Part shown: positions 7,400 to 17,090 of the stretch, one piece after another | How the letters are laid out: each line of letters begins with the position of its first letter | How positions within the stretch are numbered: position 1 is the stretch's first letter | Assembly (NCBI GenBank): GCA_000333855.2 | Contig: CM007348.1 | Span: 35,207-64,036 of the forward strand | DNA length: 28,830 nucleotides | Direction: 5' to 3' | Source of the DNA: Endotrypanum monterogeii | Lineage: Eukaryota > Euglenozoa > Kinetoplastea > Trypanosomatida > Trypanosomatidae | Notes under the pieces: model-generated | Told to the model about the DNA's origin: nothing | The model's database searches: none | What the model saw: only the letters and a program-made list of their open reading frames with translations | Translations under genes and position numbers: made by a program

Positions 7400-9535
7400 A
7401 GGGGCCTTTAAGGTGGGTGATTGAACTTGCTCTGGTGCTCTGCTCTAGACATCAATGCAAAGGCGGGTTTGGTACAAAGCAGGTGCATCGCACGCGTTGT
7501 AGGGTAGCCGACAGGCGTACACATCCCACTTCCAATGTATTCACATTGGATGCGCGGTGGTGAGAGTTAGCGTCATCGCGGACCAGGTATGCGTGATACG
7601 CAACGAGGGCACTGCATGCTGACTGGTGCGGAGGGCTGCTGACCGCCGCCGCTGCTGTACGCAGCCGCGCATGGACTGAGTGGTCGGGAGGTGTTTGCCA
7701 TCTCCCGCCAGTTCTGAAAGCCACAGCGTGTTCCAGGACATCAGCATGCCGGCAGAGAATCCGCAAGTGTTTGTGTGCGGGAGAGGGAGGGGAAGCGGCG
7801 GTGGGAGCACAAACGGCAACAGTCCTCCCATGTCCGTCTCCCCTATTCCAACATGTTATTCCCATGAATGGCGAAGGCGAAGGTATCACAGTGCGATTTT
7901 TTCAGGAGGACTGTACTAGGTGAATGAACGGCACTCTTGGCTAGAAACCTTGGTTACCTTTGGTGGAAGCGGGAGGCTCCTTGATGAGACACACCGAGCC
8001 CCGTGGTTCTCATCCCTTACGCTGTTTTATTTGTTTCTACCCTTCCCTAGCCAGTGGGGAAGACCAAGCGTGGCCGATTCTTCTTCTGCACTGCCTAGCT
8101 CCGTGCGAGTGAACCAACAGGATCTAGTGTCACGGAAACTTCGACTTCACCATGTGCTGACGTATCACAGCATCTCTATCGTGTATTCTCCTCGCGGTGT
8201 TGTACTGCCGCGTCGCAGAGGTAAACGAAAGCATCGACAAAAAGTATAATGCGGTGCTTCTAACGATACTCCGGCTCAGAGACATTTGTTTGGCCAAGTG
8301 TGTGCACGTGCGTGTGATTTGTAGGGTGTGCAGCGTCCAGATAAAGTAGCCCCAACTGTAAAGAAGGAGTGTACTGCACTGATGACTAGGCAAAGGCGTA
8401 CGGGCTACGGTATGTCACCCCGAGGACGAGACGAGTATGACAGCCAGTAATAAGATCAGCGAGCAATGGTGACCGCTTGCGGCAGTGCCACCCAAACTAT
8501 TGTCTTCGTCTGTGGGCTATGGTGAATAGTCAGTCGAAGACGGCGCGGCTTTCATCACCAGAGTAGTCGCTTGGGTAAACACTCAAAGACATCCTGTGTT
8601 GCACAGTTGCAAATAGACTGTCGTAGCTGGCTAAAACCGACACAGGAAAATGCAGTGCTAAGAAATGCACCGCGCATGTCGTTCAAGCATCGCCCACTTT
8701 CCGATGCTCACAAGGCCGAATCACCCTAGTCACTCCTGAGTGACGTGCACATCTTTGCACTATTCATTTACATTCTCTTTATGATGCATTGCTTCTATGT
8801 GCACACGAAGACATCCCGGACTACATCCGATCGGCTAGAGGCTGTACCGCAACATCTAACGGGCTTCCACTCGACGCTCCACCCGGATCCCTTCCGCAGT
8901 ACTCAAACTCGTCATGCTCAACGGGTGCAGTTGTATCTTCTATGAAGTTCGCCCACACTTTTTTTAGGTGCAGAAGGAACGCGCTGTTACGATATAACAG
9001 CTCCCCGGGCGTGGCAAAGCAGTGCACTGTGGATCAGCTTTCAACGGAGGCGTGGCCCTAGGTGAGGACAGCAGGCGGTCAGCGTGTATTTGTTGGCCTG
9101 TGAGGAGCAGTCTTACTCGGCCTTCCTGGATGTATGAGACAATCGTGGTGCAAGTGCGCACGGGCACCTCTCTGAGGTGTGATGAGCTAGCACAAGTGCT
9201 CGACTGGCGATGCTTACGCAGGAGCACCCATTATTTGCTGTCTCGTGAAGTGGTGTCTGCGTAGCACATACACGTCTTCCCTCCTCCCAGCGTTTCTCTT
9301 CCGACCTATACCACCACTTTCGCGCTCGCGAAGAACCTTTGGCGCAGCCGGTATGCGTAAAGGTATCATGCCTATCCACCTGAGCCCAGTGGCTGCATGC
9401 AGCGGAAGACATGCTTAGTCTCTGAAAGACCAGGTGTGGCTTCTGTCCTCCAAAGACAGGTTAGGCATCATTGTGTACGCGTTTATGCCTGCCAGCGTGC
9501 TCGTGTTCATTCGATACACTCTGTCTTGGGGTATC
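7400..9535. other. low-homopolymer island without a convincing gene, possibly a decayed insertion
   Basis: Unlike the other spacers, these ~2.1 kb contain no microsatellite and no T run longer than about seven. Base composition is balanced, close to that of the coding regions. No frame starts with ATG and shows a recognisable protein; open frames are short on both strands. A stop-free + frame at ~8789-9061 (no ATG at its head, unremarkable third-position GC) and a - frame at 7452-7889 were inspected and not accepted. A heavily decayed retroelement or pseudogene is the simplest guess, but no family is recognised. Confidence 0.4.
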
Positions 9536-11014
9536 ATCTTTTTATTTTTTTCAATTTTTATTGTTTTTATATGGCCGGCGGTCGGATGTATTGTCTGATG
9601 GCACAAGGGAAGCGTTGGTCTCATTTATTGTATAGGTGTGGGGTGGGTCTGAAACCTCTGCGCGAGTTTGAGGTTGAGAACAAAAGGCAGGCCGCTTTCT
9701 TTTTTTTTTTTCGTTTTTTTTTTCCTCGGTGCATTGGGTAGAGGTGGCATGATCATTCCCTCCCTACGTGAACCGGATTTTCCCTGGCTCGAGAATTAGG
9801 CGACTCGTTTTTTCTGGGTGAGTGAGTTCGACATAATTCTTATTAATATTTATTATATTCCAACACAACACAGGGCAGAGCGTTACACATACCAGTTTTG
9901 GATATGACGCAAAAGATACCATCTAGACGACGTTCAGAAGCATTTCGTGAGAGGGAGGGGTGATGGTGCCTGATGTTCAGGCAGCCGTGTAGCCTGCTCA
10001 ATCAGAGCGAAGGTGTTCCTTCAGATTTCGTTCGTCTTTATTTCTCACACACAAAAAAGCTGTTGCTCATTGGCCGTGTCTTTTTTTATTTTTTCAAGAG
10101 CGATGACCTTCTGCCATCTTTTTTTATCCCCCTAAACGGCTAACTTTACTGACCGCCTCTACCTTCTAGAAAAAAAGATTTTTTTTTTTTTGCCTATGTC
10201 TGGCGAGCGTTTTCCATTAGGCACATTTCAGTGGGGACGCCGTCGAGTAGTTCTCTTACTGTCGGAGCATCAGGAAAAGATTTTTTTTCCTTTGCTTTCT
10301 ACCCGATCTATCATCAGCGAATGATTCAGCAAGAGGTGGCACTTAATCTGGAATCTTCCAATATTAGTGACGATTGCGTAAAACTTTAGCACCCCCCCCC
10401 TCCTCCCCTCCCTCTCCCTTGTCCGATCCCATGGAGTTGCACCCTGAGCAGAGATCTGGGGGCTAGGCAGGTTCTGGGGGGTCTTTGTCATTCATCGTGC
10501 GGACATTTTTGGAGACAGAAAGATACTTATTTTCCCTCCCTTCCGCCCCTGTAGCACAGTGAAATGGTGTCTACCGTATTCGGAGCGCTATTATGATGAT
10601 GATGCATACCGTGGCCAAGCGACAAGCGCTCGTCTTCACCACTCTTTACTTTTTTGTTCTTGCTACGTTTCGTGGCAGGGAGGCCTCCTGCCCAACTCGC
10701 TGCTTTCACTTACCTCTATTTTTTTCCCCCGTCATTTCGTGTTTGTGCGTCTGTGTGGCGTTCGGTTTCCCCCACGACGCGATGGAGCGCCCTTTTTTCG
10801 ATCCGAAGTGCTTTTTCATTCTTTTTGTGCCCCGCTACATAAGCACCCCTGCACTTGAGTTGGACTTTAAGCGGCCGGGGAGCACACAGGAGGCGCTGTC
10901 GCTGTAGCCTTCGATTTTTTTGTATCAGTGTTCCGGAGGAAGTCGTAAGCCCTCCCGTGGGTACGCCCCAGTGATACTCTTGTGTTCCTAGCGCTGCACT
11001 TGACCTTGGCAAGC
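9536..11014. other. T-rich spacer and 5' region of the MFS transporter
   Basis: Many T runs of nine or more reappear (for example 9699-9723, 10178-10190). Several pyrimidine tracts are followed by AG. Small open frames around 10559-10907 are mostly Phe/Cys/Leu translated from such tracts and are not accepted as genes. Confidence 0.5.
10908..10928 (+). promoter_or_regulatory. putative spliced-leader acceptor site for the MFS transporter
   Basis: A pyrimidine-rich segment ending in seven T (10908-10921) is followed by AG at 10927-10928, giving a 5' UTR of about 86 nt. A longer tract at ~10798-10838 with AG at 10842-10843 is an alternative. Confidence 0.4.
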
Positions 11015-12610
11015 ATGTCATCGGAAAATGGCATATATATAGTGGCGGAGCAGCGTGGGTTAGTGTGGTCTATACTCCTTGAGGAGTCGCGTGAGCTTCG
11101 CTGGTATGTCCTCGCCGTAGCGTGCTTTCTGACATTTGGCAGTTACTACATCTATGATTTCCCCGGATCAATCGGCAGTGGCAGCGGCAACACTATTGAA
11201 GGTCACTTCAAAGCTCATCAAAAGAGGTACACAGAGAGCATGAATCAGTACTTGTACAGTGTGTATGCGTGGCCAAACACCCTTCTTTCGGTCGCCGGAG
11301 GCCTCCTCATCGACAAGTATCTCGGCTTACGCAAGGCTATGCTTCTCTTCACTTCACTGATCTTGGCCGGTTCCGTTCTGTTTTACGTGGGCGTGTATAC
11401 GACGGAGTACTGGATTTTGTTTCTTGGACGGATAGTCTTGGGCCTTGGCGGGGAGTCGCTCTCTGTCTCACAATCCGCGTTTGTCGCGCGCTGGTTCAAG
11501 GGCCATCGCGGCATGGCGCTCGCCTTCGGCGTCACGATCAGCTTTTCCCGTGTCGGTTCTTCCTTGAATTTCTTATTTGCGCCGGCCATCGCAAATAAAT
11601 ATGGCGTTGACACGGCTGCCCTTACAGGTATCGTTGCCTGCTCCATCTCAGTTGTTGCATGTGGTGCACTTGTTGCGGCGGATTGCTATGCCGTTCGCAC
11701 CGGTTATTTAACCGGTGCCCGTGAGGAGGACCACGACTCGTCGGACGACGACGAGGTGATGCGGTTGGCAGACATTATGCGGATGCCTTTGGCGTACTGG
11801 CTCTTGTGCGCCGTTTGTGTCTTCTGCTACACATCCATATTTCCCTTTATGGGCATAGGAAAAAACTTCTTCGTGGTCAAGTACGGCTACAGTGGTGACA
11901 CGGCTGCCCGCTACCTCTCTCTCTATCAGATAACTTCTGCTTTGGCCAGTCCAGTTATTGGGCTCGCTGTGGATTCGGTGGGCCGCAATACGTGGTGGCT
12001 CATGCTTGCGTGTCTATGCATCGCTCTCATTCATGTCCTGTTTTTGGTGACAACGATTCCTGGTGCCGTGTTGATGGTTTTCATGGGGTGCTTCTACAGC
12101 TTCTTGGTGTCGGGGTTGTGGCCCTCTGTGCCCTGGGCCGTGCCCGATGCCGTAGTCGGGGTAGCGTATGGGGCGATGACCTCAATCCAGAACATTGGCC
12201 TGGCATCGTTCCCGATGGTTGTGGGAGTTATCCTTGATCGTTTCCATCAAACGGATAGCAATGCCGACAGCGAGGCGCAAAGGCTTCCACCGTTGGTGGC
12301 GTATATGTGGACTGAGGCGCTCTTTCTCTTTTCGGCTCTGGTAGCCCTCCTGGCGAGTGTAGTCTTGCTTTCTGAAGATCATCGCACAGGCGGGGTGCTC
12401 AGTGCAGCTAGCTGTGAGCGACCGCAGATTGTACAGGAACTAAGTCGGCGGCAGAACGACTTTGAGGGTGTTGTGCCCGATCTGGAAGACATCGCTGACA
12501 GTGGTGAGGATATTTCGTACAGCGAGAGCACAAGGTCTCCCGCAAGCGCCGCGCTCCTAGGCGCTCGTCCCACGGAAACGGTTGCGCGATCGAAGACTGT
12601 GAATCGATAG
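11015..12610 (+). CDS. MFSD1-like major facilitator superfamily transporter
   Basis: The protein has 531 residues from the ATG at 11015; a GTG eleven codons upstream is discounted. Its hydrophobicity fits the 12-helix MFS plan: a first helix at ~30-49, an N-terminal half to ~230, a central cytosolic loop with an acidic cluster (EEDHDSSDDDEV, ~237-249), a second half to ~450 and a hydrophilic tail (~452-531). The segment from ~138 (GRIVLGLGGESLSVSQS, then RWFKG) and the following helix (AFGVTISFSRVGSSLNF) match the signature region of the MFSD1 subfamily, whose animal member acts in lysosomes and moves dipeptides. Other MFS features are the DKYLGLRKAM loop between helices 2 and 3 and its repeat DSVGRNTWW in the second half. 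Substrate and membrane cannot be read from the sequence; the acidic, Ser-rich tail may hold sorting or phosphorylation sites. Confidence 0.9.
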   Translation: MSSENGIYIVAEQRGLVWSILLEESRELRWYVLAVACFLTFGSYYIYDFPGSIGSGSGNTIEGHFKAHQKRYTESMNQYLYSVYAWPNTLLSVAGGLLIDKYLGLRKAMLLFTSLILAGSVLFYVGVYTTEYWILFLGRIVLGLGGESLSVSQSAFVARWFKGHRGMALAFGVTISFSRVGSSLNFLFAPAIANKYGVDTAALTGIVACSISVVACGALVAADCYAVRTGYLTGAREEDHDSSDDDEVMRLADIMRMPLAYWLLCAVCVFCYTSIFPFMGIGKNFFVVKYGYSGDTAARYLSLYQITSALASPVIGLAVDSVGRNTWWLMLACLCIALIHVLFLVTTIPGAVLMVFMGCFYSFLVSGLWPSVPWAVPDAVVGVAYGAMTSIQNIGLASFPMVVGVILDRFHQTDSNADSEAQRLPPLVAYMWTEALFLFSALVALLASVVLLSEDHRTGGVLSAASCERPQIVQELSRRQNDFEGVVPDLEDIADSGEDISYSESTRSPASAALLGARPTETVARSKTVNR

Positions 12611-12923
12611 CAGCATTGTGTGCTCATTTGATGCTTTGCTCACTCCAAAGTCCCGCTGTCCAGGACACGGTCGCGATTGCGTAAAGACAGGGTTTTTTTT
12701 TTTCGGCTTCTTATATTGTTAGGATGATTGTGGCTGTACCCTCCAGTATCACTTGTAGCGACCCTAGGAGTTCTTCATATATAGGCAGCGCTGCGGCATC
12801 GGTCGATGTACACATTTCTCTCGGTAACCTGCACAACTGTTTGCTATTCACTATCAATTTTTTTTATCGTTTGTACAGGGTGCTTCAGGTATGAATAGAC
12901 GTCGCAACCCAACCTACTTCCTG

Positions 12924-12972
12924 TACATACATATACGTATATATATCTATATCTATCTATACATATATACAT
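12924..12972. repeat. TA / CTAT-rich microsatellite
   Basis: Interrupted TA dinucleotides mixed with CATA and CTAT units (tacatacatatacg..., then atctatctatac...). Confidence 0.85.
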
Positions 12973-13616
12973 GCACGTGGTCTCAATGGTGTTTGCTCCT
13001 GCTTCTATTTTTTTTTTTCACTGGCGATTTAAAAAAAAAAAGGATCTCGTTGCGGATGCCATACTTGGGTTAGTATCGTTTCCTTTGCCTCGCTGTTTGA
13101 TTGTGCTTCTTGTAGCGTACTTTTTGTCCTACCCGACAAGCGCTACACACTGCGTTTGTCTCCGGTTCATAAGGAAATCTTATGGTTTTTTTTCCTCATA
13201 TGACCTGTGAAACTGTTATTTCAAAACGTATCGTCCGGCACGCACGCGATGAGCGGAGTCAACGCCTTTTTTTTTTTTCACGTCGCCTCTGTAGTACAAC
13301 TGTGGCTTTATTACCATTGGTATCCGGAGTCAATGGTTATGTCTTGCTCTGTTTGCTGGTACTTCGTACAGCCTGGCAGACGAATAGCTTTCATGTTGGC
13401 TTCGGGTTTCTCTATTAGACACCTGTGACGACTGCTGGAAGCCTTTGCATACTTGCGTGATATCATGACTGGTGCCGCCTGTGGCTATGTATGCTGCTTT
13501 TGGGACATGCAGTTTTTAATTCCTTCCTCATTGCGCTTATATGGTTGCTTTTGTTGTGTGCATTTTATTCCAGCGATGCACCTGCTGCTGCATGTTGCTC
13601 AGGTCAACCTTATTTC

Positions 13617-13651
13617 ATCTCTCTTCTTTTTTTTCCCTGTTTGAATCACAG
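13617..13651 (+). promoter_or_regulatory. putative spliced-leader acceptor site for the RRM protein
   Basis: A pyrimidine tract (13617-13640) is followed by its first AG at 13650-13651, 67 nt before the ATG. The close spacing makes this one of the clearer acceptor candidates in the window. Confidence 0.55.
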
Positions 13652-13717
13652 AAACTTGTAAAAAAAAAATACGTGCTTCACTATCTTTGATTGTGCGCCT
13701 CTGTGTTTGGGAACAGG

Positions 13718-14632
13718 ATGCCGAGCAGGGCTGTTATACGTAAAAAGCACAGACGCGATGCAAAGCGCAAAAAGGCTGTGGAGGAGGAGGAGCGTCGAAA
13801 TTCACCTCAATGCGCAACGTCAGTCTCTCGAGTAGTTGAAGGGTCTGGTATGCGCCCGTCTTCGTTGGAAGTAACTGAGCAGTCGACAAAGATGCGCGCG
13901 GAAACACCAGTGTCACGTAAGCGCGCGCTGGATTCGGTACATTCCGATCCATCCACTTCTTCCAGCCCTGCAGAGGACGTCTCTGTCAGCCTAGCTCATC
14001 CGCTGAAGCGACGCCGCTCCGAAATGCTATCACCAGAACGGATGCCAGAGGGTCTGTCGCGTAAGGAGCGCCATCGTTGGGAGACAAGTCAACGGTTGGA
14101 GAGTCAAATGTCTCGGCTGGTCTCAAACATGAATGCTTCGAAGGAGATGCTGGAGGAGGCAGCCGCACAGCGACGTGGGTCGGTCGGCGATGTCGACGAC
14201 TCCGACAGGGTCACTCAGTCCGAAGTGAAGCTGAGGCACGACCCAAAGTTTAAGCACGGAACATTTTGGCGTGACCGGAGGGAGAAGAAGGCGCGCACGC
14301 TTTTTTTGGGCGGCATCCCTTCCTCCTTCACGGTGCAGCAGGTGAAGGATCTTGTTTCCTCTCTATTGCACATGGACTCTGGTGCCAGGGATTACATGGA
14401 TCAGATCGGCAAGGATGCGGAGTTGGTCGAGGAGGTCGACGTGCTTCCAGTTAAGCACATGAGCAAGGTGAAACACATGTATGTCACTATCCCGTCTGTC
14501 TCGCTGGCTGGCTGTGCTGCAGCTGTTCTGGATCGATATAGACTTCACGGCAGGGAATTACGGTGCAACTTTGCAGCAGACAAGACGCAGCGGGAGGAGG
14601 CGATTCGGCGACGAAACGCTGTGCATAACTGA
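13718..14632 (+). CDS. RRM-domain RNA-binding protein
   Basis: The protein has 304 residues from the ATG at 13718; an upstream TTG in frame is discounted. The N-terminus is strongly basic (RKKHRRDAKRKK) and a second basic cluster (LKRRRSE) lies near residue 100, both candidate nuclear or nucleolar localisation signals. The middle is Ser-rich and probably disordered. A single RNA recognition motif occupies ~192-290: RNP2 is TLFLGGIP, RNP1 is degenerate (KHMYVTIP), and the fold ends in the strand with YRLHGRELRCNFA. An insertion of ~20 residues (HMDSGARDYMDQIGKDAELV) separates the first helix from the second strand. The C-terminus is basic and helical (KTQREEAIRRRN). The layout, with its basic N-terminus and late RRM, resembles nucleolar RRM proteins of the Nop12/RBM34 sort, but that closer assignment is a guess. 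Confidence 0.85.
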   Translation: MPSRAVIRKKHRRDAKRKKAVEEEERRNSPQCATSVSRVVEGSGMRPSSLEVTEQSTKMRAETPVSRKRALDSVHSDPSTSSSPAEDVSVSLAHPLKRRRSEMLSPERMPEGLSRKERHRWETSQRLESQMSRLVSNMNASKEMLEEAAAQRRGSVGDVDDSDRVTQSEVKLRHDPKFKHGTFWRDRREKKARTLFLGGIPSSFTVQQVKDLVSSLLHMDSGARDYMDQIGKDAELVEEVDVLPVKHMSKVKHMYVTIPSVSLAGCAAAVLDRYRLHGRELRCNFAADKTQREEAIRRRNAVHN

Positions 14633-14776
14633 GTGTTCACGTGCTATAAACAAAATACAATAAAGGTATCTCATTTTAGTGGGAACCCAACAGGGAAAGC
14701 ACTGTCCTTCATGATTATCTCGTGGTTAACGTTCTGTTGGGCATCTCGCGTTTTTCTTTTGATGACTTTACGAGTA

Positions 14777-14803
14777 ATATATATATATATATATATATAT
14801 ATA
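14777..14803. repeat. (AT)n microsatellite
   Basis: Uninterrupted AT dinucleotides, 27 bases. Confidence 0.95.
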
Positions 14804-15845
14804 ATAATCCACATCGAGAGAAAAAAAAAGTTGTGGTTGTTGACGTCTACTTGAACAGAGACAGAAAAGGACGCGGGAATATCAGGTTTTCTGTATTACG
14901 CGGACGGCGATGAGATGATCACCGACACTGCTTCCTTTAGTGGTGAGGAGAGTCTATCTGCTTTGCACGTCACCAATCCGCCTATTCACGGTTTTTTTTT
15001 TTTTTTGCGCTCTCCAAAAAAAAAAAAATCGCAATGTTCATGGTCTGCACAGCGCTTAAATCAGTATGTGAGAGGTCCTTTGCCGTATACTCCCGGAACG
15101 CTATATTTTGCGATTTTGTTTCGATCATTATTCTCGCTTCTCCACTCCTCTATTGCTTTGTCTTCTTATTTTGATGTTTGCGAATGAGCTCAAAATGAGT
15201 GCTGCGGCTAAGCCCAGCACGAGAATGCGACTGGAGTCTTTGCATTAACACTTTTTTCTCTGTGCCATCACTGGTTTGTTTCCCTCTCCTCGCCTTCCAC
15301 TCGGCGCTCCTCCTTCCCTCGATTCTGCTCGACATACATCTCTGAGCGGCAGGCTAGGTGGGGGAGAGGGGGAAATGTAAGGTTCCCTGACTGGTTGAAA
15401 CTTGTGCCTCGTCTGCGGGATTCCGCTCTTACTGAGGAGCAGATTTCCCTGCGTCCATGTAGTTCTCTGGCATGCCAGAGCCGCTTCTCGAAAGCGTTAG
15501 CGACCACTGGTCTGGATTATCGACGAGATATCGATGCCTCTGGCGGAGATTTCAATACCCGAATTCATCGTTCTAGCTTCTTTTCATGTCGCTCTGTCCC
15601 ACCGTTTTCTCACGATCCCCTCTGATCATTTTGAAGCACTGCTTCAAAGGAGATGCCTGTCGAGGATCATTCCACATGCCCACTCCCCGCCTGTCTTTTT
15701 TTTTTTTTGTAGGGTGGCGTGTAGATGCAATCTCTCCGTTGCACATTTATATTTTTTGTCGCTGTTTCTGTTTCATTTCCTCTTTTTTTGTTTGTTTCTC
15801 AGCGCTCATTACTTAACCTCTCGCTGATGTGAATACATGCGACTA

Positions 15846-15865
15846 ATATATATATATATATATAT
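15846..15865. repeat. (AT)n microsatellite
   Basis: Uninterrupted AT dinucleotides, 20 bases. Confidence 0.95.
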
Positions 15866-16578
15866 CCCATGTATGTAATGGTGATGTTATTATTATTTCC
15901 CTTGCTTCGTGAATTGTTTTCCGATTGGTTTTTGCGCATGGGCTACAGAATTAGCCGTTGCTCTTTTCTTCCAGATTGTCCATAAGCCTTTTTCCGTTTC
16001 ACAGTCTCATGCATCATTGCTACTGCTGTTGTCACTACGGCGACCTCCAAGATCGCAAGACTTCCTCTGTTGCTATCGTTGATGCCTGCATTTCCCGCGT
16101 TCCAGGATTTCTACCCCCCACCTGAGACTGTGGGTGCTCAAGGAAAAAAAAAATATATATATACATCATGCCCACGAGAGTGGGGGGACGCAGTAGGTCA
16201 GTCTTGAGATGTCCCCTTCCGGCGCACGACGAAATCCCAAGGAGTCGATCTGGGAGAGGTTTCTTTTCTTTTTCTTCAGTCGGTGTCTCCTTGGCGCACC
16301 AGCGACTTTTGCTCAAGTGGTCACTTCCCGCGTTGATACTGCGGTTGTGTTGGCTTCGAATTGCAAGTCTATTATCTTTTTTTTTCTTTTTTTAAATGCA
16401 TCCCAACTTCGGGGATCATGCTACACAATCGTTTTATTCTTTGTGGTGTGCTTCTCGTATTTCTTTAACGAGACTGGGTGTCGTTTTCAATCTGCTTCAC
16501 TCCCCCTCTTTTTTTTTTTTTTCTCGCGGGTCTAATCAGATCTTGTAAGGGGTTTATCCTGTCAAGGATTGTTTCACC

Positions 16579-16580
<2 letters not shown>

Positions 16581-16613
<33 letters not shown>
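16581..16613. repeat. (CA)n microsatellite
   Basis: Uninterrupted CA dinucleotides, 33 bases. Confidence 0.95.
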
Positions 16614-16615
<2 letters not shown>

Positions 16616-16807
16616 GCTTGTGTATAGATGTCTGTGCTTGCAGGATACTTCTCGCGACCCTTCTCATGGCTGGGAGGGTGACGTCGTTTTTTTTCTTGGG
16701 TACCCTGACATTCTCTGCGAGCTCAACTCACTTCCATATTCCGGTCAGCCCATATCGCGCGCGCCATCGACTGAGACAGATGTGATGAGGAGGGCATGTG
16801 TGCGTGA

Positions 16808-16827
16808 GGGGTGTGGGGTGGGTGGGG
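16808..16827 (+). other. canonical G-quadruplex motif
   Basis: Four G tracts of 4, 4, 3 and 4 bases are separated by loops of 3, 1 and 1 bases on the sense strand. Short loops favour a stable quadruplex in DNA or in the transcript. It lies about 260 nt upstream of the LRR phosphatase. Confidence 0.6.
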
Positions 16828-16976
16828 TTTCGGTCATTAGCGAGTGGCATTCAAAAAGATTACATTATTCCCATCGTTGCGAAGCGCGGAAGTGGGGAGC
16901 TTCTTGATATTTCTTTCTGTTAGGGGCTGTGCATCGCACCCGTGACACTATTTATCATCGGACATAAAATTTACTG

Positions 16977-17090
16977 CTTCTCTCTCACCCAGTGTACACT
17001 GTCCTTCTTCCCTTTCTTCCTCCTCCTTTCTCCTTTTTTTTTGTTTTTTTGCTCCTTTCATTTCATTAAATGGTCTGGAAAAGTTTACAG
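16977..17090 (+). promoter_or_regulatory. putative spliced-leader acceptor region for the LRR phosphatase
   Basis: A first short tract (16977-16990) ends in AG at 16991-16992. The dominant tract, ~60 nt of almost pure pyrimidine (17001-17065), has no AG until 17082-17083 and 17089-17090, which are downstream of the first ATG (17070). If the dominant tract is used, translation must begin at the next in-frame ATG, 17109. Confidence 0.5.

Larger units (their letters stand above)
6537..7400. other. probable 3' UTR of the pantothenate kinase fusion
   Basis: No coding frame is supported. The stretch contains a C-run/CA/TA microsatellite and, about 100 nt on, a TG/G-run that is nearly its reverse complement (both listed separately). 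Confidence 0.5.
12611..13717. other. spacer between the MFS transporter and the RRM protein
   Basis: The stretch is rich in T runs and contains a TA/CTAT microsatellite (listed). Small open frames here (12891-13073, 13182-13644) carry Phe or Tyr-Ile runs from low-complexity DNA and are not accepted. Confidence 0.6.
14633..17069. other. 2.4-kb spacer between the RRM protein and the LRR phosphatase
   Basis: No supported gene. The spacer is rich in T runs and contains TA and CA microsatellites and a G-quadruplex motif (listed). An ATG-initiated 90-codon frame at 14915-15187 crosses T and A homopolymers (Phe and Lys runs) and is not accepted. Confidence 0.6.

Noticed and set aside
7452..7889. 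145-codon - strand frame in the low-homopolymer island
   Set aside because: No domain is recognised, composition is His/Ala/Arg-rich as expected for a chance frame in GC-balanced DNA, and it opposes the gene direction.
7920..8249. 109-codon + frame
   Set aside because: It starts at GTG, carries no recognisable motif and has no good acceptor site directly before it.
10559..10907. Overlapping small + frames before the MFS transporter
   Set aside because: They are rich in Phe, Cys and Pro from pyrimidine tracts. The ATG-initiated part (10782-10907, 41 codons) could at most be an upstream open frame in a long 5' UTR.
14915..15187. 90-codon ATG-initiated frame after the RRM protein
   Set aside because: Its middle is a Phe run and a Lys run encoded by T and A homopolymers whose length is likely unstable.
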